Of a DNA stretch of 64,000 nt, positions 53,873-64,000 are shown one piece after another. A model generated the notes under the pieces. It did no database searches, was not told the origin of the DNA, and saw nothing but the letters and a program-made list of their open reading frames with translations. The translations under genes and the position numbers were made by a program. Within the stretch, counting starts at the first letter, position 1. Each line of letters starts with the position of its first letter. Source of the DNA: Pleurocapsa sp. FMAR1 (lineage in GTDB: Bacteria; Cyanobacteriota; Cyanobacteriia; Cyanobacteriales; Xenococcaceae); contig NZ_OY762512.1 in the NCBI RefSeq assembly GCF_963665995.1, positions 620,001 through 684,000 on the forward strand, written 5' to 3'.

Positions 53873-55360
53873 TTAAGAAGCCCTACCAACATGAATATCT
53901 CTCACCCTGACAGGCACACAAGCATGAGTCATTTGAGCTATCTGCATTGGTTCTCCTTTGCCACACATATTTGTGCCACACTGAACTAATTCCGATTCAC
54001 CACCAAGAGCATCAATGCTATTCCAAAAGTCGGTGGTCATGCTGTGATAGGTAATGTTTTTGAGCATTTTAGTTACTTTGCCATTCTTCACTTGCCAGAA
54101 AGCGTCACCCCCAAACTGAAAGTTACGTCGTTGCTGATCGATAGAATAGCTACCGATACCATCAATTAAAATGCCATCTTCTGTGTCAGCAATCATTTCT
54201 TCTAGAGTTGCAGTATGGCTATCGTCTGGTTTTCCTGGCTCTAGTCCTAAATTGGGAATACGTACCATCGGCGTGCTTGACCAACTATCGGCATAAGCAC
54301 TACCGTTACTGCTACCTCTACCTAAACGATAAGCAGTTTCCCTATCTGTTAGATAGTCATTTAGAATGCCGTCTTTAACTATATGCCAACGCTGCGCTGG
54401 TACACCCTCATCGTCATAAGCCATAGTGCTACGTCCTTGAGGTTGAGTGCGATCGGCAACCAAGTTTACCCAAGGCGCTGCATATTGTAGCTTGTGTAGT
54501 CGATCGGTTGTAGCAAAGCTTGTACCAGCAAAGTTGGCTTCGTAACCATAGACTCGATCCAACTCGGTGGGATGTCCTACAGATTCGTGAATGGTAAGAA
54601 ATAAATTACTTGGTTTTAAAATTAGAGTTGTCTTACCTCCACTAGTTAATTCTGGGGCATAAGCTTTTTCAACTGCCTCATGAGCAACTCGTTCAATGTT
54701 GCCTAATAAATCTGCTGGATCAATATGTTCATAACCAGTATTGAGGGGCGGGCGTTCATAATTTCTGCTTTTAGCATCTCCATTGGCGATCGCCGTACAG
54801 CCCATGCCAGGAAAACTGCGATAAATGGTTTGCTCAATTACCGAACCAACGGTAGAGGCAAATATTTTGTCTTCTTTGCCAAAACTTAGAAAAGAATAGG
54901 CCTTTTTGATGCCTTGTTCTCCATAGCTGAGAAATTTATCATTGATATTTAACAGCAATTCTGCTTTTTCTTGGATCGGCACTTCAAAGGGATCGATTTG
55001 AATTGGCGTAATATATTTATCCTTATAGGCTTCTACAGGAACTAGCTTAATCGGATTTTGCTGAGTAAGCCGACTGCCTTTAGCGGTTTCAATAGCCAGG
55101 TTAACCACTCTAGTAATTTCTTCTGGAGTCAGGCGATGGGAAGCTACAAAACCCCAGGCACCATCTAATAAAACTCTTACCCCAAAGCCAGAACTAACGT
55201 TGTCAGACAATCTGCTCAAAGAGCGATCGCGCGCCGATAAGCTTTGTTTACGATAGTGGCAAACACGAATATCGCCATATTCACAACCAGCCTGACGAAT
55301 TAAATCTACGGCTAAAATGGCTAATTCTTGGTTTGTTTGTTTTACAGGTGTTTGTACCAT
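53873..55360 (-). CDS. tldD: TldD/PmbA family metallopeptidase
   Basis: 495 residues of the U62 family. The metal site motif is HESVGHPTE (about residues 255-263), matching TldD's HExxxH and not PmbA, which lacks it. Other family blocks are YGDIRVCHYRKQSLSARD at the start, SSGFGVRVLLDGAWGFVASH near 55-75, and DDEGVPAQRWHIVKDG. The C-terminal Cys-containing end NMCGKGEPMQIAQMTHACVPVRV is characteristic of the family. TldD with PmbA degrades or processes unfolded peptides and some natural-product precursors. No pmbA is visible in the window. Confidence 0.9.
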   Translation of the reverse strand: MVQTPVKQTNQELAILAVDLIRQAGCEYGDIRVCHYRKQSLSARDRSLSRLSDNVSSGFGVRVLLDGAWGFVASHRLTPEEITRVVNLAIETAKGSRLTQQNPIKLVPVEAYKDKYITPIQIDPFEVPIQEKAELLLNINDKFLSYGEQGIKKAYSFLSFGKEDKIFASTVGSVIEQTIYRSFPGMGCTAIANGDAKSRNYERPPLNTGYEHIDPADLLGNIERVAHEAVEKAYAPELTSGGKTTLILKPSNLFLTIHESVGHPTELDRVYGYEANFAGTSFATTDRLHKLQYAAPWVNLVADRTQPQGRSTMAYDDEGVPAQRWHIVKDGILNDYLTDRETAYRLGRGSSNGSAYADSWSSTPMVRIPNLGLEPGKPDDSHTATLEEMIADTEDGILIDGIGSYSIDQQRRNFQFGGDAFWQVKNGKVTKMLKNITYHSMTTDFWNSIDALGGESELVQCGTNMCGKGEPMQIAQMTHACVPVRVRDIHVGRAS

Positions 55361-55545
55361 CAGAAAATTAGATCGTTATAAAAATATTAATTTAGCTTTA
55401 TTGTAGACAATAAGGACGCAATAGAATTAAATCAGAATTTAGCCATAAAAAAATTCCCATAGATTTATCAGAAAGTTTTCATCATTTTTTAAGGATCGTT
55501 AGTCATAGTTAATCTAACCAAACTAGCGACAACAAAATAAACTCA

Positions 55546-57033
55546 ATGGAACTTTCTGATTTGGTTAATCAAACAACTATATTTAGACGAAAAGTTAATC
55601 ATGTCGCCAGTCAGAAGAAGGATCGTTTAGCCAAAACAGTGGGAAAAGTATTTGATACAGCTTCACTAAAAGTAAGATTAACAGTTGGCATTGCTGCGGT
55701 GGCAGCATTAGGATTAGGTAGTTTAGCAGCTTGGACAAGTGCCAAAATGCAGCATATTCTCGTCTCGACACACAAAGAGAATATGGATTATATTGCTGGT
55801 CGCTTTCCTATGGACGTTGAGATATATAGCGAAATGATTCCTCTAGAAACAGGCGCTCAAAGAGCAATTGATAGTCTATCTACCAAGGATCAGCTTATCT
55901 GGATCGAGAATACTACAGGTAAAATAACAGCTAGGTCTACTGCCTTAAATAAGGCAGAAATTGGTAATATTCTCTTAGCTGTCAAAAATGTGCCTTCAAT
56001 CCCCACCGTTCAAGACCTAAATGGAAGCTATTGGTTAATGTGTGCTACGCCATTAAAGGTCAAAGATGTCAATTTAGGCACATTATATTTGGCACACAAT
56101 ATTACTGAAAATCAGGTCATGTTTCGGCATTTAATTCGTAGCTTAACTGTAGCGACGATAATTGCGATCGCAGCTATGACCATGATCATTGCCCTGTATA
56201 TTGACCGTTCAATGCAGCCTCTTAAAAAGGTTAGTCAGCTCACGGCGACAATTTCGGCTGATAAACTAGACCAGGCTCATCTCAACTTGGAGCAGGCCCC
56301 GACTGAAGTTAAAGAACTAGCCCAAACCGTCGATCAGATGTTAGTTAGATTGTCCGAAGCTTGGGAACATCAACGAGAATTACTAAGCAATGTTTCCCAT
56401 GAGTTACGTACTCCCCTAACAATTGTTTCTGGCTATATTCAAAGTATTCTAAGGCGGGGTGACAACCTATCGGAAATGCAAAAAGAAGCCTTGACTATCG
56501 CTGCATCAGAAGCCGATCGCACTGTACAGTTATTACAAGATCTATTAGATTTAGCGCGGGCTGATAGCGGTAGAATTCAGTTTCAGTCAGAAAAAGTTGT
56601 GCTAAATGATCTGATTCAAGAAGTAGCTGGCATGGCACAACAGTATAGTAAAAGAACGATTACAGTTAATTCCTCTGCTCCAGAAATTGCGATCAAAGCC
56701 GACAGTCATCGCCTTAAACAGGTATTGCTAAATTTGATTGACAATGCGGTCAAGTATTCCGATGCCCAAACGCCAATAACCATAGAATTAGATAAACACA
56801 ACAATCAAGCAGTTATTCAAGTTTGCGATCGCGGAGTAGGTATTCCCCTACAGCAACAAGGGCGCATTTTTGAACGTTTTTTCCGTGTAGACGAGTCTCG
56901 TAACCGCGCTGGTGGAACTGGATTAGGGTTATCAATTGTCAAAACTCTCACCGAAGGAATGGGCGGCAATATTACAGTCCGCTCTCAACTGAATCAAGGC
57001 AGCACCTTTACAATTAATTTTTCTTTACTATAA
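55546..57033 (+). CDS. Membrane sensor histidine kinase
   Basis: 495 residues. First transmembrane helix about 47-67, a periplasmic sensing loop of about 130 residues containing a PAS/Cache-like LIWIENTTGKITARS stretch, second helix about 200-222, then a HAMP domain (YIDRSMQPLKKVSQLT). The dimerisation domain has phospho-acceptor His285 in VSHELRTPLT. The ATPase domain has N box NLIDNAVKYS, G1 CDRGVGIP, F box FERFFRVDES and G2 GGTGLGLSIVK. All catalytic boxes are intact. No response regulator lies next to it, so the partner is elsewhere. The sensed signal is unknown. Confidence 0.93.
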   Translation: MELSDLVNQTTIFRRKVNHVASQKKDRLAKTVGKVFDTASLKVRLTVGIAAVAALGLGSLAAWTSAKMQHILVSTHKENMDYIAGRFPMDVEIYSEMIPLETGAQRAIDSLSTKDQLIWIENTTGKITARSTALNKAEIGNILLAVKNVPSIPTVQDLNGSYWLMCATPLKVKDVNLGTLYLAHNITENQVMFRHLIRSLTVATIIAIAAMTMIIALYIDRSMQPLKKVSQLTATISADKLDQAHLNLEQAPTEVKELAQTVDQMLVRLSEAWEHQRELLSNVSHELRTPLTIVSGYIQSILRRGDNLSEMQKEALTIAASEADRTVQLLQDLLDLARADSGRIQFQSEKVVLNDLIQEVAGMAQQYSKRTITVNSSAPEIAIKADSHRLKQVLLNLIDNAVKYSDAQTPITIELDKHNNQAVIQVCDRGVGIPLQQQGRIFERFFRVDESRNRAGGTGLGLSIVKTLTEGMGGNITVRSQLNQGSTFTINFSLL

Positions 57034-57161
57034 ATTGTATGATTGTCGGTAATTACTAACCCGATTTGTATTTCTATCTGCATAGCTTTCCCTTTAAAAT
57101 AGTAGAGTTATGATAATTACACCAAACCAAATATTAATTTACTTCGGAGTTGCTTAAATTT

Positions 57162-57440
57162 ATGAATTTAGTAATTACTAGTCTCGTTCAATTTCTTAAT
57201 ATCTATTTTGTATTATTGATTGTTAGAATTTTGCTTTCTTGGTTTCAAACTGCTGAATGGGCAGGACAAATTATTTCTTTCTTGAGTCCTATAACCGATC
57301 CCTATCTCAATATCTTTCGCTCGATTATCCCACCTCTCGGCGGGATCGATATCTCAGCAATTTTGGCGATATTTCTCTTGCAGATTGTACAAGGCTCTTT
57401 GGCATCTTACTCTGCTGCATCTTTGGCTAGCGGATTTTAA
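57162..57440 (+). CDS. YggT family membrane protein
   Basis: 92 residues from ATG 57162 (a TTG at 57150 adds four). Two hydrophobic helices (about 4-25 and 63-88) flank the family motif ILLSWFQ and LSPITDPYLNIFRSIIPPLGGIDIS, which define YggT/CcmB-like small membrane proteins (Ycf19 in plastids). In cyanobacteria and chloroplasts relatives act in membrane or nucleoid organisation; the exact role is unsettled. Convergent with the following secreted-protein gene, 3 bases apart. Confidence 0.88.
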   Translation: MNLVITSLVQFLNIYFVLLIVRILLSWFQTAEWAGQIISFLSPITDPYLNIFRSIIPPLGGIDISAILAIFLLQIVQGSLASYSAASLASGF

Positions 57441-57443
57441 TTT

Positions 57444-57905
57444 TTAGTTATCGTACTCAAAATCGTCGTAATAGTAAGGGCGAACTTTTCCTGCAAACCC
57501 AGAAGCTTTAAAGTTTTTTAGCTTTAGAGGTGTTGGTTGGTTTGCAGGAACACTGACTCTAATTGCAAAGTCGCTGACTCCTGGCGGAATTTCTTCTATT
57601 GTGCCAACGCGCCCCCGATTCTCATAAGTTAAATTGTCATTGGCATCATATATACGCCCAAATACATCGGCATCCACTACGGTTTTACCTGATGTGTTTT
57701 TGGCTTTACCTTTAATGGTATAACAATTAGCTGGTCTAAGATCTCCGCTAGCAACGCTGCCATTAGCATCATCTCCAGCACAGGGTTCATAAGTAAGATT
57801 GGACAATTTGATCGAAGTCGTTGCTTCTGCTGTGGGACTCACGATCCAGCTACTTAGCCAAAAAAGACTTGAAACTAGCAATATTGCTATAAATCGAAAT
57901 ATCAT
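57444..57905 (-). CDS. Secreted protein of unknown function
   Basis: 153 residues. A clear signal peptide (FRFIAILLVSSLFWLSSWIV, cleavage near AEA) puts it in the periplasm or lumen. The mature protein looks like a small beta-sandwich of the FxLYD/immunoglobulin-like kind: CYTIKGKAKNTSGKTVVDADVFGRIYD is the usual 'G.V.N.S...V..V.V....D' pattern, followed by RGRVGTIEEIPPGVSDFAIRV. Two cysteines could form a disulfide. The C-terminus is aromatic and acidic. It is the last gene downstream of crtP-crtB on the same strand, though 68 bases apart from crtB. Confidence 0.7.
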   Translation of the reverse strand: MIFRFIAILLVSSLFWLSSWIVSPTAEATTSIKLSNLTYEPCAGDDANGSVASGDLRPANCYTIKGKAKNTSGKTVVDADVFGRIYDANDNLTYENRGRVGTIEEIPPGVSDFAIRVSVPANQPTPLKLKNFKASGFAGKVRPYYYDDFEYDN

Positions 57906-57973
57906 AAGTAATTCTTGTTATTGGTAATTTTTTTATTGTTCCAGCTTAGCTCGAAATACCCATCCAACAAAAA

Positions 57974-58903
57974 TTACAATACCTGCGCCCTCAACCAAGC
58001 TATGGGTAAAGAAAGAGTTTTCTTGGGTTTTGACACAAAAGCTCTTTTCTTAAAAACATCATAACCATTGGCTTCAATTTCATTAAGAATACCCTGATAA
58101 AGCATCAACGAAGCCCACACTGGTAAGCGAGAATCACGAATTAGATAGCGAATACCTATTTCTGCTTGTTTATAATACTTTCTAGCGCGCTTAATTTGGA
58201 ATTTCATCATGGCTTTCCAACGTTCATCAACTACTCCAGCTAATAGATCTGCCTCTGTATAGTTAAAGGCGTGAAGATCTTCAAGAGGAAGATAAATGCG
58301 ATCGCGCTGCACATCTTCCCCAACATCTCGCAAAATATTGGTTAGCTGCATTGCCATCCCTAAAGAGATAGCTTCTTGGGTTGGTACATAGATGGGCTTT
58401 TCTCTTTCCCAAGGCACACCATTGGCATCTGCCCCAATACCTAATACTGCATTGGACATTAAGCCTACTGTACCCGCAACGCGATAACAGTATAATTGAA
58501 GTTCATCAAAGGTCTGATAGCGGTTTTTGACTAAATCCATTTCTTGACCCGCAATCATGTCCCGAAAAGGCTTAATGCCCATAGGATAGTGCTGGATGGT
58601 ATCAACTAGTGCTACATCCGTATCATCTAGGGGATATCCTGCAAAGATGGATTCTAGCTGTTGTTCCCATTCTGCCAAAGTTTCGTTAGTAGTGAATTGT
58701 GCCTTAGCACCGTCTACTAACTCGTCTGTCAGACGACACCAGGCATAGATTGCCCAAATAGCTTTGCTTTTTTCCTTCGGCATCAATAGAGTACCAAGGT
58801 AAAAAGTTTTGGCATATTCTGCCGTGATTTGACGACAGAGTTCATAAGCCTCATCTACCGAGACTAGATTTTTTTTCGTTTTTGTTTTTGGTAATTGCAA
58901 CAT
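57974..58903 (-). CDS. crtB: Phytoene synthase
   Basis: 309 residues. Head-to-head condensation of two geranylgeranyl diphosphates to phytoene, the first committed carotenoid step. The two Asp-rich motifs are DELVD (in WCRLTDELVDG, about residue 57-65) and DVGED (in LTNILRDVGEDVQRDR, about 190). FAKTFYLGT-type start is seen as YAKTFYLGTLLMP. It follows crtP by 127 bases on the same strand, the usual cyanobacterial crtP-crtB order. Products feed the carotenoid pathway that ends in CruF/CruG at 35-37 kb. Confidence 0.97.
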   Translation of the reverse strand: MLQLPKTKTKKNLVSVDEAYELCRQITAEYAKTFYLGTLLMPKEKSKAIWAIYAWCRLTDELVDGAKAQFTTNETLAEWEQQLESIFAGYPLDDTDVALVDTIQHYPMGIKPFRDMIAGQEMDLVKNRYQTFDELQLYCYRVAGTVGLMSNAVLGIGADANGVPWEREKPIYVPTQEAISLGMAMQLTNILRDVGEDVQRDRIYLPLEDLHAFNYTEADLLAGVVDERWKAMMKFQIKRARKYYKQAEIGIRYLIRDSRLPVWASLMLYQGILNEIEANGYDVFKKRAFVSKPKKTLSLPIAWLRAQVL

Positions 58904-59030
58904 TCACAAAGCAAGCAGATGTACTATCTTTGATTTGGCAGGAGTTAGGGTTATATGCGTTTGTTACCCTAGCCATTTAGCATTGTCTCATCCTATTAGC
59001 TACTAGGGACAAATCACAAGCAACAAATAT

Positions 59031-60449
<1,419 letters not shown>

Positions 60450-60658
60450 TTACAAATACTAATCTCAAATAATGGTTTGTACAAAAGTCGGTATATTTCA
60501 CGACCTAATTTGATTATTATACTTTGCATTTCGTTACAAATGCCCGTTATTAATTAATAATTGTCGATCGCCCGATTATAAAGCGATCGCATTTATCTAG
60601 CTATTTACCTGAAACTGGCTGCGGGGTGCTGGTGCGCCTCGTAATAATCCCTAGGTAC

Positions 60659-60745
60659 TCAAATCTTCGTCAATTTCTGACCTTCGTTGGGTTCGTAACT
60701 GTAGAAATAAAAACGATATGCTCCTATTCTCAAAACTATTGGCAT
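60659..60745 (-). pseudogene. DUF4160 fragment
   Basis: From ATG 60745 the minus strand reads MPIVLRIGAYRFYFYSYEPN followed by EGQKLTKI and stop. This is the N-terminus of a DUF4160 protein (the family begins with an 'RFYFYS.E..EPPHIHV' block), cut off just before the PHIHV motif. The usual DUF2442 partner is absent. The rest of the 60450-60826 interval contains a short GC-richer patch (60615-60655) but no gene. Confidence 0.65.
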
Positions 60746-60826
60746 CTTGGAAATGTTGCATTTATCATTGTTTTGTGATTTTTAAGCAATTTTTTAATTC
60801 TTCAATTGAATTGCGATTGCTATTTA

Positions 60827-62029
60827 TTAATTCTCATACCAAATTGATTCAATTTGTTGAATAATTGATTTGGCTTGAGGTAGTTGTTCCGCATCCAAAA
60901 TAACTGTAACGTGACCTAATTTTCTACCAGGATGAGATGTTTTGCCATACCAGTGAACAAAAGAGTTAGGAACTTGCAAAATTTGAGTGCGTTTTTCTAA
61001 ATACTCAGACTCAGATTCTTCGTAACCTAATAGGTTAACCATCAAAGCACCTGCGGATTTTAATTCTGTTGAACCCAGAGGTAAACCTGTTACTGCCTGT
61101 AACTGCATAGCAAACTGAGAGGTATGACAGCCATCTAGGGTATAGTGTCCCGAATTGTGGGTGCGGGGTGCAATTTCGTTGACTAAAACTCGACTATCAC
61201 TGGTGAGAAAAAATTCAATGCCAAATACGCCAACTACCTTGAGTCTATCTAAAATGGTACGGGCGATCGCCTTTACTTCCTTTACAACCCGATCATCGAT
61301 ATTGGCAGGAGTAATTGTCCAGTGACATACCTGATTTACTTGATGAGTTTCGGTAACAGGATAAACAGCAATTTCTCCAGAAGCATTACGAGCAGCAATA
61401 ATACCTAATTCTCGTTCAAAGGGAATAAATTCCTCTACTAGCAATTCCTGTACGGAAACTTTGTGGTCTAGTGTAGCTAAAGCTTGAGCATCCTTAATAA
61501 TAAAAGTTCCTTGTCCATCGTAACCATGGCGACAAGCTTTTAAAACTACGGGAAATCCATAGTTAGATTCAATATCACTTTGAGGAGAGGAAACGCGCCT
61601 TTGTAAGTCGCTTGTTCCACTCTCTTGAGATGACCATAGGCTGAATTTGGGTACTGGGATACCAATATCTTTTAAATAGCTACGCTGATCGTGTTTATCT
61701 AGTAAAGGCACGAGAGTATCTAAGCTAGGACGAAAACATATTCCTGATTGAGCTAGTTTTTGTAACGCTTCTAGATCGATAAATTCGTTTTCAAAAGTAA
61801 CAACATCGCACATACTGGCTAATTTAGCTGTGGCATCCGCATCATCCACGTCAGCTAAAATTATCTGCTCAGATAGACATACGGCTGGATCATCTTGGTT
61901 GGGAGTTTGCACAACTATCTCGATACCTAGATCTGGTGCTTCTGCTGCCATCATCCAAGCCAATTGTCCACCACCGATCACGCCGACTCGTTTGCCTTCC
62001 ATGCTTCCTCTAGCTGTTTTCGCTAACAA
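60827..62029 (-). CDS. purK: N5-carboxyaminoimidazole ribonucleotide synthase
   Basis: 400 residues, ATP-grasp enzyme of purine synthesis making N5-CAIR from AIR, ATP and bicarbonate. Start region KRVGVIGGGQLAWMMAAEA is the PurK Rossmann motif; the grasp domain has FPVVLKACRHGYDGQGTF and the metal site NEIAPRTHNSGHYTLDGC. Met10 (62002) is an alternative start closer to the family N-terminus. A 6S RNA gene is often found beside purK in cyanobacteria; I saw no convincing one here. Confidence 0.95.
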   Translation of the reverse strand: MLAKTARGSMEGKRVGVIGGGQLAWMMAAEAPDLGIEIVVQTPNQDDPAVCLSEQIILADVDDADATAKLASMCDVVTFENEFIDLEALQKLAQSGICFRPSLDTLVPLLDKHDQRSYLKDIGIPVPKFSLWSSQESGTSDLQRRVSSPQSDIESNYGFPVVLKACRHGYDGQGTFIIKDAQALATLDHKVSVQELLVEEFIPFERELGIIAARNASGEIAVYPVTETHQVNQVCHWTITPANIDDRVVKEVKAIARTILDRLKVVGVFGIEFFLTSDSRVLVNEIAPRTHNSGHYTLDGCHTSQFAMQLQAVTGLPLGSTELKSAGALMVNLLGYEESESEYLEKRTQILQVPNSFVHWYGKTSHPGRKLGHVTVILDAEQLPQAKSIIQQIESIWYEN

Positions 62030-62122
62030 TTAGTTTACTAGCTAGCTTGAATTTTTAAAGCTTTTGCCAAAATCTATCAGAACGAAGCTTATTTATCTCA
62101 TTGCAACATTTCTTAATATTCT

Positions 62123-62443
62123 TTAAACATCGTCCAGAATCCATTCAGAACTGCGTTCACCCAAATCTAATTGCAGGCTGACAGCCTTGCCTAATCTAGG
62201 ACGTTCTTTAGTTTTCTGAATAAAAGACTGTAGCTGCTCTACACCATTCCAAGCGTTGAGATAATTAGCGATCGCATTTAAATTCTCCGCATACTCTTGA
62301 GGAGACAGGGGAAAAGAGGCTTGTTCAAGGTATTTCCACATTACCTGCACAAAAATTCGGCCCTTGACTTTTCTTAGTTGCACATCATAGGAACAGCCCC
62401 ACTTTTCTAATAAAAGCTGGTGTAATTGTTCGCCTGTAATCAT
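62123..62443 (-). CDS. DUF3067 family protein
   Basis: 106 residues of a cyanobacterial/plastid conserved family (DUF3067). Features: LHQLLLEKWGCSYDVQLRK near the start, FVQVMWKYLEQASFPL in the middle and SLQLDLGERSSEWILDDV at the end. It is divergent from petC with 117 bases between the starts, an arrangement I recall as common; plant homologues have been linked to cytochrome b6f or Fe-S assembly, but that is from memory and not secure. Confidence 0.85.
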   Translation of the reverse strand: MITGEQLHQLLLEKWGCSYDVQLRKVKGRIFVQVMWKYLEQASFPLSPQEYAENLNAIANYLNAWNGVEQLQSFIQKTKERPRLGKAVSLQLDLGERSSEWILDDV

Positions 62444-62560
62444 ATTTTTATTAAAAAAGAAACTAACTTGGAGTGGAATCGATACTCAATCTCTGTAATA
62501 ATTTAATACATTGGTTCATAATCCTAGTTTACAAAAAATACAATTTATCTATAGTTAGTT

Positions 62561-63118
62561 ATGGCTCAAATTTCTGGCAACGTTCCTAACATGGACGACA
62601 ATGATGTCCCTGATTTGGGGCGAAGACAATTCATGAACTTGCTCACCTTTGGCTCAATCACAGGAGTAGCCTTGGGAGCTTTATATCCAGTTGTAAAATA
62701 TTTTATTCCTAACACTGGCGGTAGTGGTGCTGGCGGTGTAACTGCTAAGGACGCTTTAGGCAACGATCTTGTTGTCAGCGAATTTTTAGCCGAACATCAG
62801 CCAGGCGATCGCACTTTGGCACAAGGTCTTAAAGGTGATCCTACCTATGTTGTAGTTGAAGGAGATTCTACCTTACGCAACTACGGTATTAATGCCGTGT
62901 GTACTCACTTAGGTTGTGTAGTGCCTTGGAATACTAGTGAAAACAGATTCATCTGTCCTTGTCATGGCTCTCAGTATAACGAGGCTGGTAAGGTAGTCAG
63001 AGGCCCTGCACCTTTATCATTGCAACTAGTTCATGCTGAAGAAAAAGATGACAAACTAATATTTAGTCAGTGGACAGAAACAGATTTTCGTACCGACAAA
63101 AAACCTTATTGGGTGTAG
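62561..63118 (+). CDS. petC: Rieske iron-sulfur protein of the cytochrome b6f complex
   Basis: 185 residues. The N-terminus has the Tat-like pair GRRQFMNLL followed by one membrane anchor ([20 protein letters not shown]). The lumenal Rieske domain binds the 2Fe-2S cluster through Cys114/His116 and Cys132/His135, with Cys119 and Cys134 forming the stabilising disulfide (CTHLGC, CPCHGS). It passes electrons from plastoquinol to cytochrome f. Followed by petA 132 bases later as the usual petC-petA operon. Confidence 0.98.
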   Translation: MAQISGNVPNMDDNDVPDLGRRQFMNLLTFGSITGVALGALYPVVKYFIPNTGGSGAGGVTAKDALGNDLVVSEFLAEHQPGDRTLAQGLKGDPTYVVVEGDSTLRNYGINAVCTHLGCVVPWNTSENRFICPCHGSQYNEAGKVVRGPAPLSLQLVHAEEKDDKLIFSQWTETDFRTDKKPYWV

Positions 63119-63250
63119 AGAAAGGATGAAAGATAAAAAATGAGGGATGAGGAAATAAAAAAATTTCCTTACCCGTGGATTTTGAGTCTCTTTATCAACA
63201 TCAAATATTTATTCATAAAATTAATCTTTTTGGGATTATCGATCAAACAA

Positions 63251-64000
63251 ATGAGAACATTGAAACCATTGGCAGTTATTAAATTTGCCAAAAAGGTGAT
63301 TGCTAAATCTGCCGTTGTGGCGATCGCGACTATTGCTATTTTCTTTGCTAGTGATATTGCTATTTCCCAGTCGGCTGCTGCATATCCTTTTTGGGCGCAA
63401 CAAACTGCTCCAGAAACTCCTAGAGAAGCTACAGGCAGAATTGTTTGTGCTAACTGTCACCTAGCAGCAAAAGAAGCAGAAGTAGAAATTCCGCAGTCAG
63501 TCTTACCTGACACTGTATTTGAAGCCGTAGTCAAGATCCCTTACGACTTAGAAAGTCAACAGGTGCTTGGAGATGGTTCAAAAGGCGGTTTGAACGTCGG
63601 TGCAGTCTTGATGCTGCCTCAAGGATTTAAAATCGCTCCTGAAGACCGTATTCCTGAATCCATGAAGGAGGAATCGGCGGGTGTTTACTTCCAAGAATAC
63701 AAAGAAGGCGATGATAACGTAGTTCTTGTCGGACCTCTTCCTGGAGATCAGTATCAAGAAATTACTTTCCCCGTACTTTCTCCTAATCCCAAGACAGACA
63801 AAAATATCCGTTTTGGTAAGTATCCAGTTCACTTAGGAGCTAACCGAGGACGCGGTCAAATATATCCTACTGGTGAAGCAAGCAACAACAACCAAATTAA
63901 AGCTTCTGCTGCGGGAACAATTGCTTCTATTGCACCTCAAGAAGCTGGTGGTTACGAAGTTACTATCAATACTGAAGATGGCACTGCAACTGATACTGTT
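63251..64000 (+). CDS. petA: Cytochrome f, 3' end outside window
   Basis: 250 codons visible from ATG 63251; the family is about 330, so roughly 80 residues are missing beyond the window. A long signal peptide ends in SAAA, and the mature protein starts at Tyr45 in YPFWAQQ, whose amino group is the sixth haem ligand. The c-type haem motif is Cys66-Ala-Asn-Cys69-His70. The lumenal large-domain sequence ([36 protein letters not shown]) is standard. Cytochrome f hands electrons to plastocyanin or cytochrome c6. Confidence 0.98.
   Translation, partial: MRTLKPLAVIKFAKKVIAKSAVVAIATIAIFFASDIAISQSAAAYPFWAQQTAPETPREATGRIVCANCHLAAKEAEVEIPQSVLPDTVFEAVVKIPYDLESQQVLGDGSKGGLNVGAVLMLPQGFKIAPEDRIPESMKEESAGVYFQEYKEGDDNVVLVGPLPGDQYQEITFPVLSPNPKTDKNIRFGKYPVHLGANRGRGQIYPTGEASNNNQIKASAAGTIASIAPQEAGGYEVTINTEDGTATDTV

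Noticed and set aside
62030-62122. Possible 6S RNA beside purK
   Set aside because: The gap between purK and DUF3067 is only 93 bases and shows no long helix; the 60450-60826 side holds a DUF4160 fragment instead.

Overview
The window is cyanobacterial chromosome. The evidence is dense HIP1 octamers (GCGATCGC), the cytochrome b6f genes petC-petA, a CO2-uptake NDH-1 operon, crtP-crtB, the myxoxanthophyll genes cruF-cruG, the rimO-crhR pair and a VKOR-thioredoxin fusion. It is AT-rich, with many short tandem repeats, dispersed palindromes and broken genes, in the style of a large-genome, metabolite-producing cyanobacterium. The genus cannot be fixed from the sequence alone.

Layout. 1-3.9 kb: end of rsmH, two FeoA-domain genes, an SbmA/BacA-like ABC exporter and a low-molecular-weight phosphatase. 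4.1-17.6 kb: a candidate biosynthetic locus with a membrane-anchored SGNH protein, a LeuD-LeuC fused isomerase, a secreted SRPBCC protein, a 2785-residue polyketide synthase (acyl-AMP ligase, ACP, KS, AT, DH, ER, KR, ACP) and a divergent isopropylmalate-synthase-like enzyme. 17.6-18.3 kb: a VapC/AbrB toxin-antitoxin pair. 18.8-24.4 kb: ndhF4, a Tat-exported beta-carbonic anhydrase, ndhD4 and cupB. 24.5-34.3 kb: two gene remnants, thrC, crhR-rimO, a candidate structured RNA, btpA, the VKOR fusion, a barrel gene with two nonsense codons and an acetyltransferase.

34.3-41.3 kb: a DUF433/DUF5615 toxin-antitoxin pair, cruG-cruF, an acetyltransferase, pepP, a PhyH oxygenase, a membrane-fusion-protein remnant and a PAP/fibrillin gene. 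41.8-50.1 kb: an exopolysaccharide locus (WbaP-like initiating transferase, Wzc-type kinase, Wzy, Wzx, GH10 glycosidase) interrupted by a GC-rich structured island. 50.4-53.5 kb: a collapsed FHA-ABC transporter, a sigma-like gene and a truncated DUF1822 gene. 53.9-64 kb: TldD, a sensor kinase, YggT, a secreted protein, crtB-crtP, a DUF4160 remnant, purK, DUF3067 and petC-petA (petA runs off the window).

The most unusual content is (a) the polyketide synthase with keto-acid chain-elongation enzymes around it, (b) four repeat elements of different kinds fixed in frame inside that synthase, (c) a carbonic anhydrase inside the CO2-uptake operon, (d) a candidate non-coding RNA upstream of btpA, and (e) the GC-rich island in the exopolysaccharide locus. 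At least eight decayed genes lie between the intact blocks. No tRNA, rRNA, CRISPR array or intact transposase was seen. All family assignments come from reading motifs by eye; no database search was run.
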